A stretch of 64,000 nucleotides of DNA from Bacteroidaceae bacterium (GTDB lineage Bacteria > Bacteroidota > Bacteroidia > Bacteroidales > Bacteroidaceae), in the NCBI GenBank assembly GCA_024401305.1, contig JAKSLI010000006.1:1-64000 (forward strand), written 5' to 3'. Under the pieces are notes generated by a model. The model was not told the origin of the DNA. It saw only the letters and a list, made by a program, of their open reading frames with translations, and made no database searches. This document shows, piece by piece, positions 51,254 to 60,379 of the stretch; positions within the stretch are counted from its first letter, which is position 1; each line of letters starts with the position of its first letter. Both the position numbers and the translations under genes were made by a program.

Positions 51254-52294
51254 TCACTGCTCAATATTCCTGAGCGCCTTGAGGAGTTCCTCGTTTTCGG
51301 ATTTCGAGCCGATGGTTATTCTCAGGCAGTCGCCGCAGAGGGCTATCTTGCTGCGGTTGCGAACGATAATGCCGAGGTCAACGAGATAGTTGTAGATAGC
51401 AGTGGCGTTAGGCATCTTTGCCAGGAAGAAGTTGGCGCTGGTAGGGTAAACCTTCTCGCAGATAGGCAGCACCTTCATCGCCTCTATCATCTTAGCGCGT
51501 TCGTGGAGAAGAATCTTCACCCATTCGTCAACCTGGAAGAAGTCTGACACTATCTCCTTCGCCTTCTGCTGCGTAAGCATGTTGATGTTGTAAGGATACT
51601 TCACCTTATTGAAGATGGCAATGATGTCAGGATGCGCGAATGCCATGCCCAAGCGGAGTCCCGCCGATGCCCATGCCTTGCTCATCGTGTTGAGCACTAT
51701 CATGTTAGGATATTTCTCCAGCTCGTGTCGGAAGGAAGGAGATGGCGAGAAGTCGCTGTAAGCCTCGTCTATGACAACGAGTCCGCCGAACTCCACAAGC
51801 ACCTTCTCTATCTGTTCACGGCAGATGTCGTTGCCGGTAGGGTTGTTTGGCGTGCAAATCCAGATAGCCTTGGTGTTCTCGTCGCAAGCGGCAAGCACCT
51901 CGTCGGCGTTCATCTGGAAGTTTTCGTCGAGGAGAACCTTGCGATATTCCACATCATTGATGTCGGCACATACCTTGTACATGCCGTAAGTAGGCTCGAT
52001 GGCAACAACATTGTCGATGCCAGGGCGAGTGAAACTGCGATAGACAAGGTCGATGGCCTCATCGGAACCGTTGCCAAGGAAGATGCACTGAGCAGGAACG
52101 CCCTTCACCCTGCCGATCTGCGCCTTGAGCTCGCGCTGAAGGGGGTCTGGGTAACGGTTGTACGGACCGTTGTAAGGATTCTCGTTGGCATCGAGAAACA
52201 CATGTGCTTCCTTGCCAGAATACTCATCGCGAGCAGAGCTGTAAGGTTCAAGTGCCCAGATGTTTGGGCGTGTGAGTTCCTGTAAATTTTTCAT
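51254..52294 (-). CDS. hisC: Histidinol-phosphate aminotransferase
   Basis: 346 residues, PLP class I/II fold. The Schiff-base lysine is K206 in '[16 protein letters not shown]'. '[19 protein letters not shown]', '[11 protein letters not shown]', 'CTPNNPTGN' and '[10 protein letters not shown]' are all intact. It acts in histidine synthesis. It follows hisD on the same strand, but 1.58 kb lies between them instead of the usual tight junction. No hisB follows within the window. Confidence 0.95.
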   Translation of the reverse strand: MKNLQELTRPNIWALEPYSSARDEYSGKEAHVFLDANENPYNGPYNRYPDPLQRELKAQIGRVKGVPAQCIFLGNGSDEAIDLVYRSFTRPGIDNVVAIEPTYGMYKVCADINDVEYRKVLLDENFQMNADEVLAACDENTKAIWICTPNNPTGNDICREQIEKVLVEFGGLVVIDEAYSDFSPSPSFRHELEKYPNMIVLNTMSKAWASAGLRLGMAFAHPDIIAIFNKVKYPYNINMLTQQKAKEIVSDFFQVDEWVKILLHERAKMIEAMKVLPICEKVYPTSANFFLAKMPNATAIYNYLVDLGIIVRNRSKIALCGDCLRITIGSKSENEELLKALRNIEQ

Positions 52295-52303
52295 TTTATT
52301 CTT

Positions 52304-52490
52304 TTTGTTCGCGACTAGTCGCGAGGGTAAAGGCTAAAGGGTAAAGGGTAAAGGCTGTTGAGTAATGACTGTTGAGTAATGACTTCCCGTCCTATATCTC
52401 AAATCCGAGAGGCTGTCATTAGTCTTTAGTCTTTACTCATTACTCTTTAGCCTATAGCCTCAGGTTTCGACCGCGAAACCTGAATTATTT
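52304..52490. repeat. Large heptamer-armed palindromic element E5
   Basis: Starts with TTCGCGACTAGTCGCGA, then GGTAAAGGCTAAAGGGTAAA-type and GTTGAGTAATGACT-type units. The centre is TTCCCGTCCTATATC, followed by complementary units and a closing CAGGTTTCGACCGCGAAACC hairpin. It combines the two arm types seen separately in E1/E6 and E3/E4. Confidence 0.75.
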
Positions 52491-53186
52491 CTTTTTCTTG
52501 ACCACATAGACAGGGCGGATTGACAATCCTTCATAGAATAAATTCCAACTGCTACGTATGGTCTTTCTGCCTTCATTGAACCTCAATGCCCATGATGATT
52601 CATTACCACCTTTTGTTGAAGTCCAATAGCAGCCTAACCACTCGGTGTTAGGTGACTTACCGTCTTCATATTTGTAGTTTGCTGCAGGAAGGAAAATCCA
52701 GTTACTGTTTCCTGCCTTCTTGCTCTTTACCTTGAATCCCTTAACACCATTAAGTTCAGTCTGTTCCCAGTTACAGTATTTGCGGAGTTCGTCGAAATGT
52801 CCAAGGTTAGGCATTCTCCAATTGCCTCCCCAATGAGAAAACGCGGCATCATAAATTTCGGTGCCAGCAATATCCAGAGGAAGTGGTCTTGGTGTAGGCA
52901 TACCAACACCTTCCGGTTTGAGATGCATGTATGTCTTGTCGTCATAATACGACTTTGGCTGCAATTCTGCCCATGCGAAGTAATCGCCGAACGCCTCTGG
53001 TGAAGCTGCGCCGAGATTGCATGAAGCCCAAAGCGTACCTGAAGGCAAGCCGAGATCAACTGCTTCTACTGAAACCTTCTGTCCCTTGACAATAACAATT
53101 TGTTCAATACCAGTCTTTGACTGTGCCGAAGCACTGACAAACAATGTAACGGCAAATAATAAAGCAAGAAAATGTTTCATAAGCAA
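52485..53186 (-). CDS. Secreted FISUMP-type (DUF1566-like) protein
   Basis: 233 residues with a signal peptide (cleavage near ASA-QS). ATGs at 53186 and 53180 are both possible. The body matches the common Bacteroidales 'VDLGLPSGTLWASCNLGA..PE..GDYFAWAE' family, ending 'CYWTSTKGG', 'ALRFNEGRKTIRSSWNLF' and 'GLSIRPVYVV'. Fold related to C-type-lectin-like surface proteins; ligand unknown. It sits inside the his gene order, between hisC and hisD, next to a MITE-like copy, so it was probably inserted. Confidence 0.82.
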   Translation of the reverse strand: MLMKHFLALLFAVTLFVSASAQSKTGIEQIVIVKGQKVSVEAVDLGLPSGTLWASCNLGAASPEAFGDYFAWAELQPKSYYDDKTYMHLKPEGVGMPTPRPLPLDIAGTEIYDAAFSHWGGNWRMPNLGHFDELRKYCNWEQTELNGVKGFKVKSKKAGNSNWIFLPAANYKYEDGKSPNTEWLGCYWTSTKGGNESSWALRFNEGRKTIRSSWNLFYEGLSIRPVYVVKKKK

Positions 53187-53216
53187 GTAATCATATTTAT
53201 TTTTAGGTTATTATAT

Positions 53217-53469
53217 AGGGTGTCCAGTTTATTGCTCCATTTTTAGTTTAGATTTTTAGCATGATTTTAAGTCGAGATTTTGAGAAGCTTTGCTTCGACC
53301 ATCTAAATATAACCGCAAAAAAATTTTTAGCTTGATTTTTAGTTTAGATTTTAAAATCAATACTGAAAATCTTTCTGAAAATAATGCAAGGCATTTATAT
53401 TGTAGTCGCTACGCTCATAATCCTCACTGAAAATCTCACTGAAAATCTTTACTTAAAACTGGACACAAT
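53217..53469 (+). mobile_element. MITE-like element, copy 2 (253 bp)
   Basis: AGGGTGTCCAGTT at the left and AACTGGACACAAT at the right. Same interior as copy 1: the GAGAAGCTTTGCTTCGACC hairpin followed by repeated GAAAATC(T/C)(T/C)ACT units. Confidence 0.75.
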
Positions 53470-53570
53470 AGTTATTATATACAATTTGGCATTATAGTTT
53501 GGACTCTTTTAGACAAAAAACATTAAAAACAACGCTTCGCTAAAAACAAGGTCGCAGTCAACTGAAGATT

Positions 53571-53633
53571 ATCAATAAATTATACTTATACAACTGATGC
53601 ACACGATAAGTATAATAAGTTAAATTTATTGAT
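53571..53633 (+). repeat. ATCAATAAATT palindromic repeat, copy 2
   Basis: ATCAATAAATTATACTTATA ... ATAAGTATAATAAGTTAAAT TTATTGAT; better paired than copy 1 at 29324-29400. The rest of 53470-53876 shows no gene. Confidence 0.7.
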
Positions 53634-53876
53634 CAGATATAGTTTTCAGTCGAAATGTTTTTCCTGTTTTTTGCATGAAAGAGAAGAAACTCGTAGAGTG
53701 ATGCTTTGAATTTGGGATTTTGTCTGTGAGCTTGCTCACTAGGAAAATCACGAAGGCAAAGCATCAATGGCAAAGCCATCTTCTCTTTATGCGGTTTTTA
53801 TTGTTTTTGTTTTATCATCATCTGACATTGTGCCTAATCGTATATAGTTTCCATTATAAAAATCCTTTTTACACAG

Positions 53877-55172
53877 TTACTTATTATTATTTTTCAGGGA
53901 TTCAATACGCACTGTCATCGCGTTCTTGTGGGCATCAAGGCTTTCGGCAGCTGCCATGAGTTCAACGGCGCGACCGATAGAGCGGATGCCATCCTCAGAG
54001 AGATGCTGGAAAGTGACCTTGCGCATATAGGAATCGAGGTTCACGCCGCTGTAGCATGTTGCCCAGCCGTGGGTTGGGAGCGTGTGGTTTGTGCCTGAAG
54101 CATAGTCGCCAGCGCTTTCGCAAGCGTAGTTTCCGAGGAATACGGAACCAGCGTTGATGACCTTCTCGGCAAGCATTTCGTACTTGTCTGATGCAAGGAT
54201 GAGGTGCTCTGGAGCGTAAGCATTGCTGAGAGCCATAGCCTCCTCGTAGTCTTTCACGAGAACGAGAGTTGAGTTCTCGAGAGTCTTCTTCGCCATTTCC
54301 ATGCGTGGAAGCAACTCCACCTGGCGCTCAACCTCTGCCTTAACCTTCGCGAGCATGTCCTCATCGGTAGAGATAAGGATGACCTGAGAGTCGATGCCAT
54401 GCTCTGCCTGTGAGAGAAGGTCGGCTGCAACGAACTCAGGATTGCTTGTCTCGTCAGCAACAACGCAAACCTCGCTTGGTCCTGCCGGCATGTCGATAGC
54501 CACATCACCAAGAGAGACAGCCTGCTTTGCAGCCATCACGAAGCGGTTGCCAGGACCGAAGATCTTGTAAACCTTTGGCACGGATTCCGTTCCGTAAGCC
54601 ATTGCACCGATAGCTTGAACGCCGCCAATCTTGTAAATCTTGCTAACGCCAGCTATCTCCGCAGCAGCGAGAATAGCAGGATTGACCTTGCCTTCCGCGT
54701 TTGGAGGTGTGCAGAGAACAATCTCCTTGCAACCGGCTATCTTGGCAGGAATGGCAAGCATGAGGACAGTAGAGAAGAGAGGTGCCGTGCCGCCTGGGAT
54801 GTATAGTCCTACCTTCTCGATGGCAACACTCTTCTGCCAGCAGCGAACGCCAGCGCAAGTCTCTACGACCTGTCCTTCAAACTTCTGGCTCTCATGGAAC
54901 TTCGAGATGTTTGAGTGGGCAAGACGAATGGCGTCAAGCAGTTCGGCAGAGACTTCCTTCATCGCAGCGTCAATCTCTTCCTGAGAGACGAGAAGCGCAG
55001 AAAGCTCCGCCTTATCAAACTTCCTTTCATACTCCTTCACCGCCTCATCGCCACGAGCCTTGATGTCAGCGAGGACAGTAGAGACAGTCTCGTTGAGCGA
55101 AGCAAGGTCAATGACTGGGCGAGCGCAAATGGCAGCGTAGTCGGAAGTTTGTGGGTTCTTTATTATTTTCAT
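53877..55172 (-). CDS. hisD: Histidinol dehydrogenase
   Basis: 431 residues. Zinc/NAD enzyme performing the last two steps of histidine synthesis. Signatures: '[20 protein letters not shown]', '[23 protein letters not shown]' (catalytic and zinc residues) and '[21 protein letters not shown]'. It follows hisG by 168 bp occupied by a palindromic element, and is separated from hisC by the inserted 1.58 kb. Confidence 0.97.
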   Translation of the reverse strand: MKIIKNPQTSDYAAICARPVIDLASLNETVSTVLADIKARGDEAVKEYERKFDKAELSALLVSQEEIDAAMKEVSAELLDAIRLAHSNISKFHESQKFEGQVVETCAGVRCWQKSVAIEKVGLYIPGGTAPLFSTVLMLAIPAKIAGCKEIVLCTPPNAEGKVNPAILAAAEIAGVSKIYKIGGVQAIGAMAYGTESVPKVYKIFGPGNRFVMAAKQAVSLGDVAIDMPAGPSEVCVVADETSNPEFVAADLLSQAEHGIDSQVILISTDEDMLAKVKAEVERQVELLPRMEMAKKTLENSTLVLVKDYEEAMALSNAYAPEHLILASDKYEMLAEKVINAGSVFLGNYACESAGDYASGTNHTLPTHGWATCYSGVNLDSYMRKVTFQHLSEDGIRSIGRAVELMAAAESLDAHKNAMTVRIESLKNNNK

Positions 55173-55185
55173 TGTGGAGGATTTA

Positions 55186-55340
55186 TCCCAGCGGAAAACC
55201 GCTGGGCACAGTGGCTAATATGCGCGAGAAAAGGCTACAGAGTACAGGCTACAGAGTACAGGCTTTCCATCCGGAGGTTAGCCTTTAGCTTTTAGCCTTT
55301 AGCTTTTAGCCTTTAGCCTTTACCCTCGCTCAAGAGCGAA
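55186..55340. repeat. Heptamer-armed palindromic element E6
   Basis: CCCAGCGG-aaaa-CCGCTGGG hairpin, two CTACAGAGTACAGG units, core TTCCATCCGGAGGTT, then many TTTAGCC units, then CTCGCTCAAGAGCGA. Its core is the exact reverse complement of that in E7 (63009-63130). Confidence 0.75.
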
Positions 55341-56192
55341 CTAGAGTATCATTTTCTCGATTGGAGTGACGAGGATGCCCTGAGCGCCGAGTTCCTTGAG
55401 CTTTCCGATGATGTCCCAGAAAGTCTTCTGGTCGAGGACTGCGTGAACTGAACACCAATCTGGATCAGCGAGAGGGATGATCGTTGGACTCTTCAAGCCA
55501 GGAAGAACATCGATGATCTCCTGCATCTTCTCCTTAGGAGCGTTCATGCGGACATACTTCTTGTCCTCTGCCTGACGAACAGCCTCCATGCGGAAGAGAA
55601 TCTGTGCGAGAATATCCTTCTTCTCCTGAGTGAGATTCTTGTTGCCAATGAGCAAAGCCTCGCTCTGCATAACGACTTCCACCTCGCGGAGGTTGTTGCT
55701 TACGAGAGTAGAACCGCTGCTCACGATGTCGAAGATAGCATCAGCGAGACCGATGCCAGGGGCAATCTCCACAGAACCAGTGATGACATGAACATCAGCA
55801 GTAATGTTATTCTCCTTAAGGAACTTATTGAGGATAACAGGATATGAAGTGGCAATCTTTTTTCCGTTGAACCATTCAAGACCCTTATAGTCGATAGCCT
55901 TTGGAATGGCGAGCGAAAGACGGCACTTAGAGAAGCCGAGACGCTTGATGATCTCTGCGTCCTCTGCCTTCTCGCAGAACTCGTTTTCACCAACAATACC
56001 TACATCAGCTACACCTGAAGCCACACTTTGTGGAATATCGTCATCACGAAGATAGAGCACCTCAAGTGGGAAATTTGACGACTGCACGAGCAATGTGCGC
56101 TTTGAAGAACCGATCTTGATGTCGGATTCCGTGAGCAGATTCATTGTGTCTTCGTAAAGTCTGCCCTTGCTCTGAATAGCAATTCTTAACAT
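55341..56192 (-). CDS. hisG: ATP phosphoribosyltransferase, long form
   Basis: 283 residues, the long HisG type with a C-terminal regulatory (ACT-like) domain for histidine feedback. First step of histidine synthesis. N-terminal 'LRIAIQSKGRLYEDTMNLL', 'ASGVADVGIVGENE', and PRPP loop 'GSVEIAPGIGLADAIFDIVS'. C-terminal 'MRMNAPKEKMQEIIDVLPGL'-like segment (KYVRMNAPKEKM). First gene of the his cluster, with its own promoter. Confidence 0.97.
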   Translation of the reverse strand: MLRIAIQSKGRLYEDTMNLLTESDIKIGSSKRTLLVQSSNFPLEVLYLRDDDIPQSVASGVADVGIVGENEFCEKAEDAEIIKRLGFSKCRLSLAIPKAIDYKGLEWFNGKKIATSYPVILNKFLKENNITADVHVITGSVEIAPGIGLADAIFDIVSSGSTLVSNNLREVEVVMQSEALLIGNKNLTQEKKDILAQILFRMEAVRQAEDKKYVRMNAPKEKMQEIIDVLPGLKSPTIIPLADPDWCSVHAVLDQKTFWDIIGKLKELGAQGILVTPIEKMIL

Positions 56193-56280
56193 CTTAATAT
56201 TTAGTTTTTGTATGTTTACAAATTACAATTTGTTAGTTTTTACGCACCTAAATGTGTAAAAGTATCTTAAAAATACGGCG

Positions 56281-56288
56281 CAAAGATA
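56281..56288 (-). promoter_or_regulatory. -7 box of hisG
   Basis: TATCTTTG on the minus strand, about 90 nt before the hisG ATG. No obvious His-rich leader peptide was seen. Confidence 0.6.
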
Positions 56289-56330
56289 CTATTTTTTTAC
56301 AGAAACAATGCAGATTTGTACAAAAAACAC

Positions 56331-56338
56331 TAATTTTG
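56331..56338 (+). promoter_or_regulatory. -7 box of the MltF-like pair
   Basis: TAATTTTG, 20 nt before the TTG start at 56358. Confidence 0.55.
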
Positions 56339-56357
56339 CGCCAAAATATTAAGATAA

Positions 56358-57539
56358 TTGAAACAATTCCTACCCATTATACTAATAATGTGCGCCTTGA
56401 TGTTCTCGTGCGAAGAGAAAAAGGAAGGCAATAGCGCCATAACAACTCCTTGGGGCGACACATTGGACACCAGCGGAAATCTTAGCGGCGACACGAGCAA
56501 TGTTTTCTCCGTTTCTGACCTTATCAGGAACGGCGAGCTCATCATGCTCACGCAAAACGGTCCGAAGACATATTACGAATATCACGGTTGCTATCTCGGC
56601 ACGCAATATCTCATCATTGAATCGCTTGCGAAAAAGCTTGGAGTACGCGTCAGAGTGGAACTTTGCAAAGATTCCGTTGACATGATGAAACGCCTCGAAA
56701 ACAATCAGGGCGACATCGTAGCATTCCAGGAAGTCGGCAAGTTCAAGGCGGCTAACGGTGAGCTTCAGGCAATGCTCAAGAAGCTGGTTACCATGAGTTT
56801 GATTAACCAACTCAGCAATCAGGAAAGCAGGATTGTTGCAAGTGGTGGCGTAACCCGAAAGGTTTATTCTCCTTTCCGCGATCCTTCAGGCGGAGTAATC
56901 TCCGAATACGACAATTTCTTTCGCAAATATGCCCAACAAACAGGTTGGGACTGGCGACTGGTGGCAGCACAATGTTACCAGGAATCATGCTTCGACCCTC
57001 AGGCGGTATCTTACGCTGGTGCCAAAGGTTTGATGCAGATAATGCCAAAGACAGCAGAACATCTTGGCATAGCGCCTGACGATGTCTATAACCCGGAAAA
57101 GAGCATTTCGGCTGCTTGCAGATATATCGTGGAACTATCGAATGTCTTCAAGGATGTGCCTGACAACTACGAGCGACAGAATTTCGTGCTTGCTGCCTAC
57201 AATGGCGGTGCTGCACACATACGCGATGCAATGGCTCTTGCACAAGCTGACGGCAAGAACAAGTATTTCTGGGACGACGTGAAGCAATATGTGCTTAAGC
57301 TGGCCATTCCGGAAGGCTATACAAGTCCGCTGGTAAAGCATGGCTATATGCGTGGTACTGAGACTGTTGGCTATGTTGACAACATTCGCCGACGCTTCTC
57401 ATCTTACGGAGGTTCGAACAATGCTTCCGGCAGAACCTACTCACGCCCTAGCGCTGCGGAAAGCAGCATTCGCTTCTATGCTCCAACAGCAACTCCACAA
57501 AGGGCTGGAGCAAACAATGACGAGAAAAACAACAAATGA
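56358..57539 (+). CDS. MltF-like membrane-bound lytic transglycosylase (first copy)
   Basis: 393 residues from a TTG start, giving a lipoprotein signal (lipobox LMFSC at 14-18). An N-terminal solute-binding-like domain at about 50-150 is followed by an SLT lysozyme-like domain. The catalytic Glu is E209 in 'AAQCYQESCFD', with 'GLMQIMPKTAEHLGI' and 'NFVLAAYNGG' behind it. It cleaves peptidoglycan glycan strands to give anhydro-muropeptides. The C-terminal 40 residues are Ser/Asn-rich. It overlaps the paralogue downstream by 4 bp. Confidence 0.9.
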   Translation: MKQFLPIILIMCALMFSCEEKKEGNSAITTPWGDTLDTSGNLSGDTSNVFSVSDLIRNGELIMLTQNGPKTYYEYHGCYLGTQYLIIESLAKKLGVRVRVELCKDSVDMMKRLENNQGDIVAFQEVGKFKAANGELQAMLKKLVTMSLINQLSNQESRIVASGGVTRKVYSPFRDPSGGVISEYDNFFRKYAQQTGWDWRLVAAQCYQESCFDPQAVSYAGAKGLMQIMPKTAEHLGIAPDDVYNPEKSISAACRYIVELSNVFKDVPDNYERQNFVLAAYNGGAAHIRDAMALAQADGKNKYFWDDVKQYVLKLAIPEGYTSPLVKHGYMRGTETVGYVDNIRRRFSSYGGSNNASGRTYSRPSAAESSIRFYAPTATPQRAGANNDEKNNK

Positions 57540-58774
57540 AAAAGCTACCTCTCATAACATTCCTTCTGATCATTGTTCTCGGTGCTTGCCAAAACAAGGA
57601 TTTCACGGATTATTGCATAATAACACCACAGGGCGACTCCATATTCCTCAACGACACCACTCCTCCACCCCACGCTCTCACTTTCAAGGAAATAAAGGCA
57701 AGGGGAGTAATACATCTGGCGGCTTTCGTTGACCATAAGACTTACTATCGTTACAACAATCAAGAGCTTGGCACTCAGTATCTTATAGCAAAAGCATTCG
57801 CAAAGCATCATGGACTTGAAATCGTTGCGGATTCATGCAAGGACTCTACGGAAGTGAACGCAAAACTGAAGGGTTTCGAAGTGGATTTCGGAGCTTGTGC
57901 TGAGGTGGGAAAATTCCATGCAACAAGCAAGGAACTGCTCGACAGCATAAATGCGTGGTACGATGACTCCATCGTCAGCTATGTTGAAAACTGGGAAAAG
58001 GATTGGCTGCTCAACGGTGGCATTGTCCGACATGAATATCCGATGTTCATAAACCTCAAGGCTGAGCATTATTCGGAATATGATTCGCTGTTCAGGAACT
58101 ATGCTCGCGAGTGCAAATGGGACTGGAAGCTCATTGCTGCACAGTGCTATCAGGAATCAACATTCGACAAAGAGGCGGTGTCTTTCGCTGGTGCTCGTGG
58201 ACTCATGCAGATAATGCCTAAGACGGCTGAGCATCTTGGACTGCCTTTCACCGAGATGTTTACGCCAGACATGAGCATAAAGGCTGCCGTGAAATACATT
58301 AAGGAACTTGAGGAAGACTTCAGTTTCATTGAGGATGAATACGAGCGACAGAACTTTGTGCTCGGTGCCTATAACGGCGGAACTGCTCACATCATGGACG
58401 CGATTGCATTGGCTGCGGAAGATTCCGTGACCTCCTTGAAATGGGATTCTATCGCTCCTTATGTGCTTTATCTTTCAGAACCGAAAGGCTACAGGAATCC
58501 AGTTGTAAAGCATGGCTACATGCGTGGTACGGAGACAGCAAACTATGTCCAGCGCATCAGAAAGATTTACGGTGTCTATGGCGGTGAGAATCTCCTTCAG
58601 ATAGAGCCTTACGTCATGCCAGAATTCGGCAAGAAGCGAGAAGAAGCCGAGCTTAGGGCACTCGAAGCGGAAAACGGCGAGCAAGAAGATGAAAACACCC
58701 CAACCGCCAAGAACGATAAATCCGCCAAGAACGATAAATCCGTTAAGAACGTCAAAAACGCCCAAAAACGTTAA
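57536..58774 (+). CDS. MltF-like membrane-bound lytic transglycosylase (second copy)
   Basis: 412 residues, lipobox VLGAC at 14-18. Same architecture: solute-binding-like domain (about 45-150), SLT domain with catalytic E208 in 'AAQCYQESTFD' and 'GLMQIMPKTAEHLGL'. The C-terminus ends in tandem units of NDKSAK/NDKSVK from a 21-bp DNA repeat around 58703-58760. Clearly a tandem duplication of the preceding gene, diverged in the N-terminal domain. Confidence 0.9.
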   Translation: MKKLPLITFLLIIVLGACQNKDFTDYCIITPQGDSIFLNDTTPPPHALTFKEIKARGVIHLAAFVDHKTYYRYNNQELGTQYLIAKAFAKHHGLEIVADSCKDSTEVNAKLKGFEVDFGACAEVGKFHATSKELLDSINAWYDDSIVSYVENWEKDWLLNGGIVRHEYPMFINLKAEHYSEYDSLFRNYARECKWDWKLIAAQCYQESTFDKEAVSFAGARGLMQIMPKTAEHLGLPFTEMFTPDMSIKAAVKYIKELEEDFSFIEDEYERQNFVLGAYNGGTAHIMDAIALAAEDSVTSLKWDSIAPYVLYLSEPKGYRNPVVKHGYMRGTETANYVQRIRKIYGVYGGENLLQIEPYVMPEFGKKREEAELRALEAENGEQEDENTPTAKNDKSAKNDKSVKNVKNAQKR

Positions 58775-58820
58775 GAACGAAAAAATCCGTTAAAAAGCAA
58801 TAAATCAAACCCCTTAACCG

Positions 58821-60263
58821 ATGAACAAACTTTTACTAACCTTACTCTCAATCTGCTTATCAGCAGCAACTTACGCCGCACCAAAGGACTACTCTTACCT
58901 TTACAAAGACCTGCCTTTCAAGATGGAAAAGGTCAAGGTGGCAAGTTTTCCAAACCGTTCTGTAAACCTTTGGGATTTGAACATCAAAGGTGACGGCAAG
59001 ACAATGCACACAGCGAAAATACAGAAAGCCATTGACGACCTCTCGAAGAAAGGCGGTGGAAAGCTCGTTGTTCCTTCTGGCACATGGCTCACAGGACCTC
59101 TCAACCTCAAGAGCAATGTGAACCTTTGCATCAACAAGGGCGCTATCTTGCTTTTCTCTCCTGATGTCAAGGATTATCCTCTCGTCAAGACTACATACGA
59201 AGGACAGCCTGCAGAGCGTCATCAGAGTCCGATAACTGCCGACAACTGCACAAACATTGCCATCACAGGACAAGGAATCATCGATGGCAACGGTCAGTCT
59301 TGGCGTCCGCTAAAAAGGGAGAAAGTGACTGATTCCCAATGGAAAAGACTCACCGGCAATGGCGGTTCATTCCGTCGTCCCGACCTTTGGGCACCAGCAG
59401 AAAAGGACTATGCTCGTCCTGTAATGGTGCATCTCATCAAGTGCAAGAAAGTGCTTCTTGAAGGTGTTGTATTCCAAAACTCACCAGCTTGGAACATTCA
59501 CCCGGAACTTTGCGAAGACTTCATCATGGACGGCGTTGAGGTTCGCAACCCAAGTTACGCGCAGAATGGCGACGGACTCGACCTTGAATCTTGTCGCAAC
59601 TGTCTGATTGTCAACTCTTCGTTCGATGTCGGAGATGATGGCATTTGCTTGAAATCCGGCAAAGATGAGGCAGGAAGAAAGCGTGGCAAGGCAACTGAAA
59701 ATGTGATCATAGATGGCTGTACCGTCTATGCTTCTCACGGAGGTTTCGTAATCGGCTCGGAGATGAGTGGCGGCGTAAGGAACATCAAGTGCGCAAACAG
59801 CCAGTTCTCAGGCACTGACATCGGTCTTCGCTTCAAAAGTTGCCGCGGTCGTGGTGGTGTTGTCGAGAACATCTGGGTGGAAAACATTGCGATGATAAAC
59901 ATCCTCGCCGATGCCATCCGCTTCAATCTTTATTACGGAGGAAAGTCGGCTGTGGAGGAACTTGCCGACGGCACAAAGCGTCCTGCGAAGATTGCATCGG
60001 AACCTCTCAGCGAGAAGACTCCTTCTTTCCGTGACATCCATATCAAGAACATCACTTGCAACGGCGCTCTTCGTGCACTTTACTTCAACGGACTGCCGGA
60101 AATGCCTGTCAAAAAGATCACTCTCGATGATGTTCACATCAAGTCTGACGAGCCTGGCGAACTCATTTATTGCGAGGATATCAAGATGAAACGAGTTACC
60201 ATTGACGCAAAGAACGGCAAGAATCTTCCTGAATACTATTGCAAAAATATAAGCAAGAAATAG
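58821..60263 (+). CDS. Secreted GH28 polygalacturonase-like glycoside hydrolase
   Basis: 480 residues with a signal peptide (cleavage near YAA-PK). Right-handed beta-helix with GH28 active-site residues in order: 'YAQNGDGLD' (D251, D254), 'VGDDGICLKSG' (D272, D273), 'SHGGFVIGSEMSGG' (H306) and 'GLRFKSCRGRGG' (R337, K339). It hydrolyses galacturonan or rhamnogalacturonan in pectin. It lies 46 bp after the MltF pair, without a visible promoter. Confidence 0.93.
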   Translation: MNKLLLTLLSICLSAATYAAPKDYSYLYKDLPFKMEKVKVASFPNRSVNLWDLNIKGDGKTMHTAKIQKAIDDLSKKGGGKLVVPSGTWLTGPLNLKSNVNLCINKGAILLFSPDVKDYPLVKTTYEGQPAERHQSPITADNCTNIAITGQGIIDGNGQSWRPLKREKVTDSQWKRLTGNGGSFRRPDLWAPAEKDYARPVMVHLIKCKKVLLEGVVFQNSPAWNIHPELCEDFIMDGVEVRNPSYAQNGDGLDLESCRNCLIVNSSFDVGDDGICLKSGKDEAGRKRGKATENVIIDGCTVYASHGGFVIGSEMSGGVRNIKCANSQFSGTDIGLRFKSCRGRGGVVENIWVENIAMINILADAIRFNLYYGGKSAVEELADGTKRPAKIASEPLSEKTPSFRDIHIKNITCNGALRALYFNGLPEMPVKKITLDDVHIKSDEPGELIYCEDIKMKRVTIDAKNGKNLPEYYCKNISKK

Positions 60264-60312
60264 GCTTAACGCCTAAAAAACCGCATGAAAGTGACAATTT
60301 TTGTGAAAAAGT

Positions 60313-60343
60313 TTTGTTGTTTGCTTGTTTTAGACTAAATTTG
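60313..60343 (+). promoter_or_regulatory. Promoter of nadB
   Basis: TTTG (60313-60316) and TAAATTTG (60336-60343) are 19 nt apart. The ATG is at 60380. Confidence 0.7.
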
Positions 60344-60379
60344 CAGCGAAATATATAAATATAGAATTCGACAAAAAAA

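Noticed and set aside
53720-53959. 79-residue frame near the end of hisD
   Set aside because: Low-complexity hydrophobic translation that overlaps the 3' end of hisD on the other strand; no start context.
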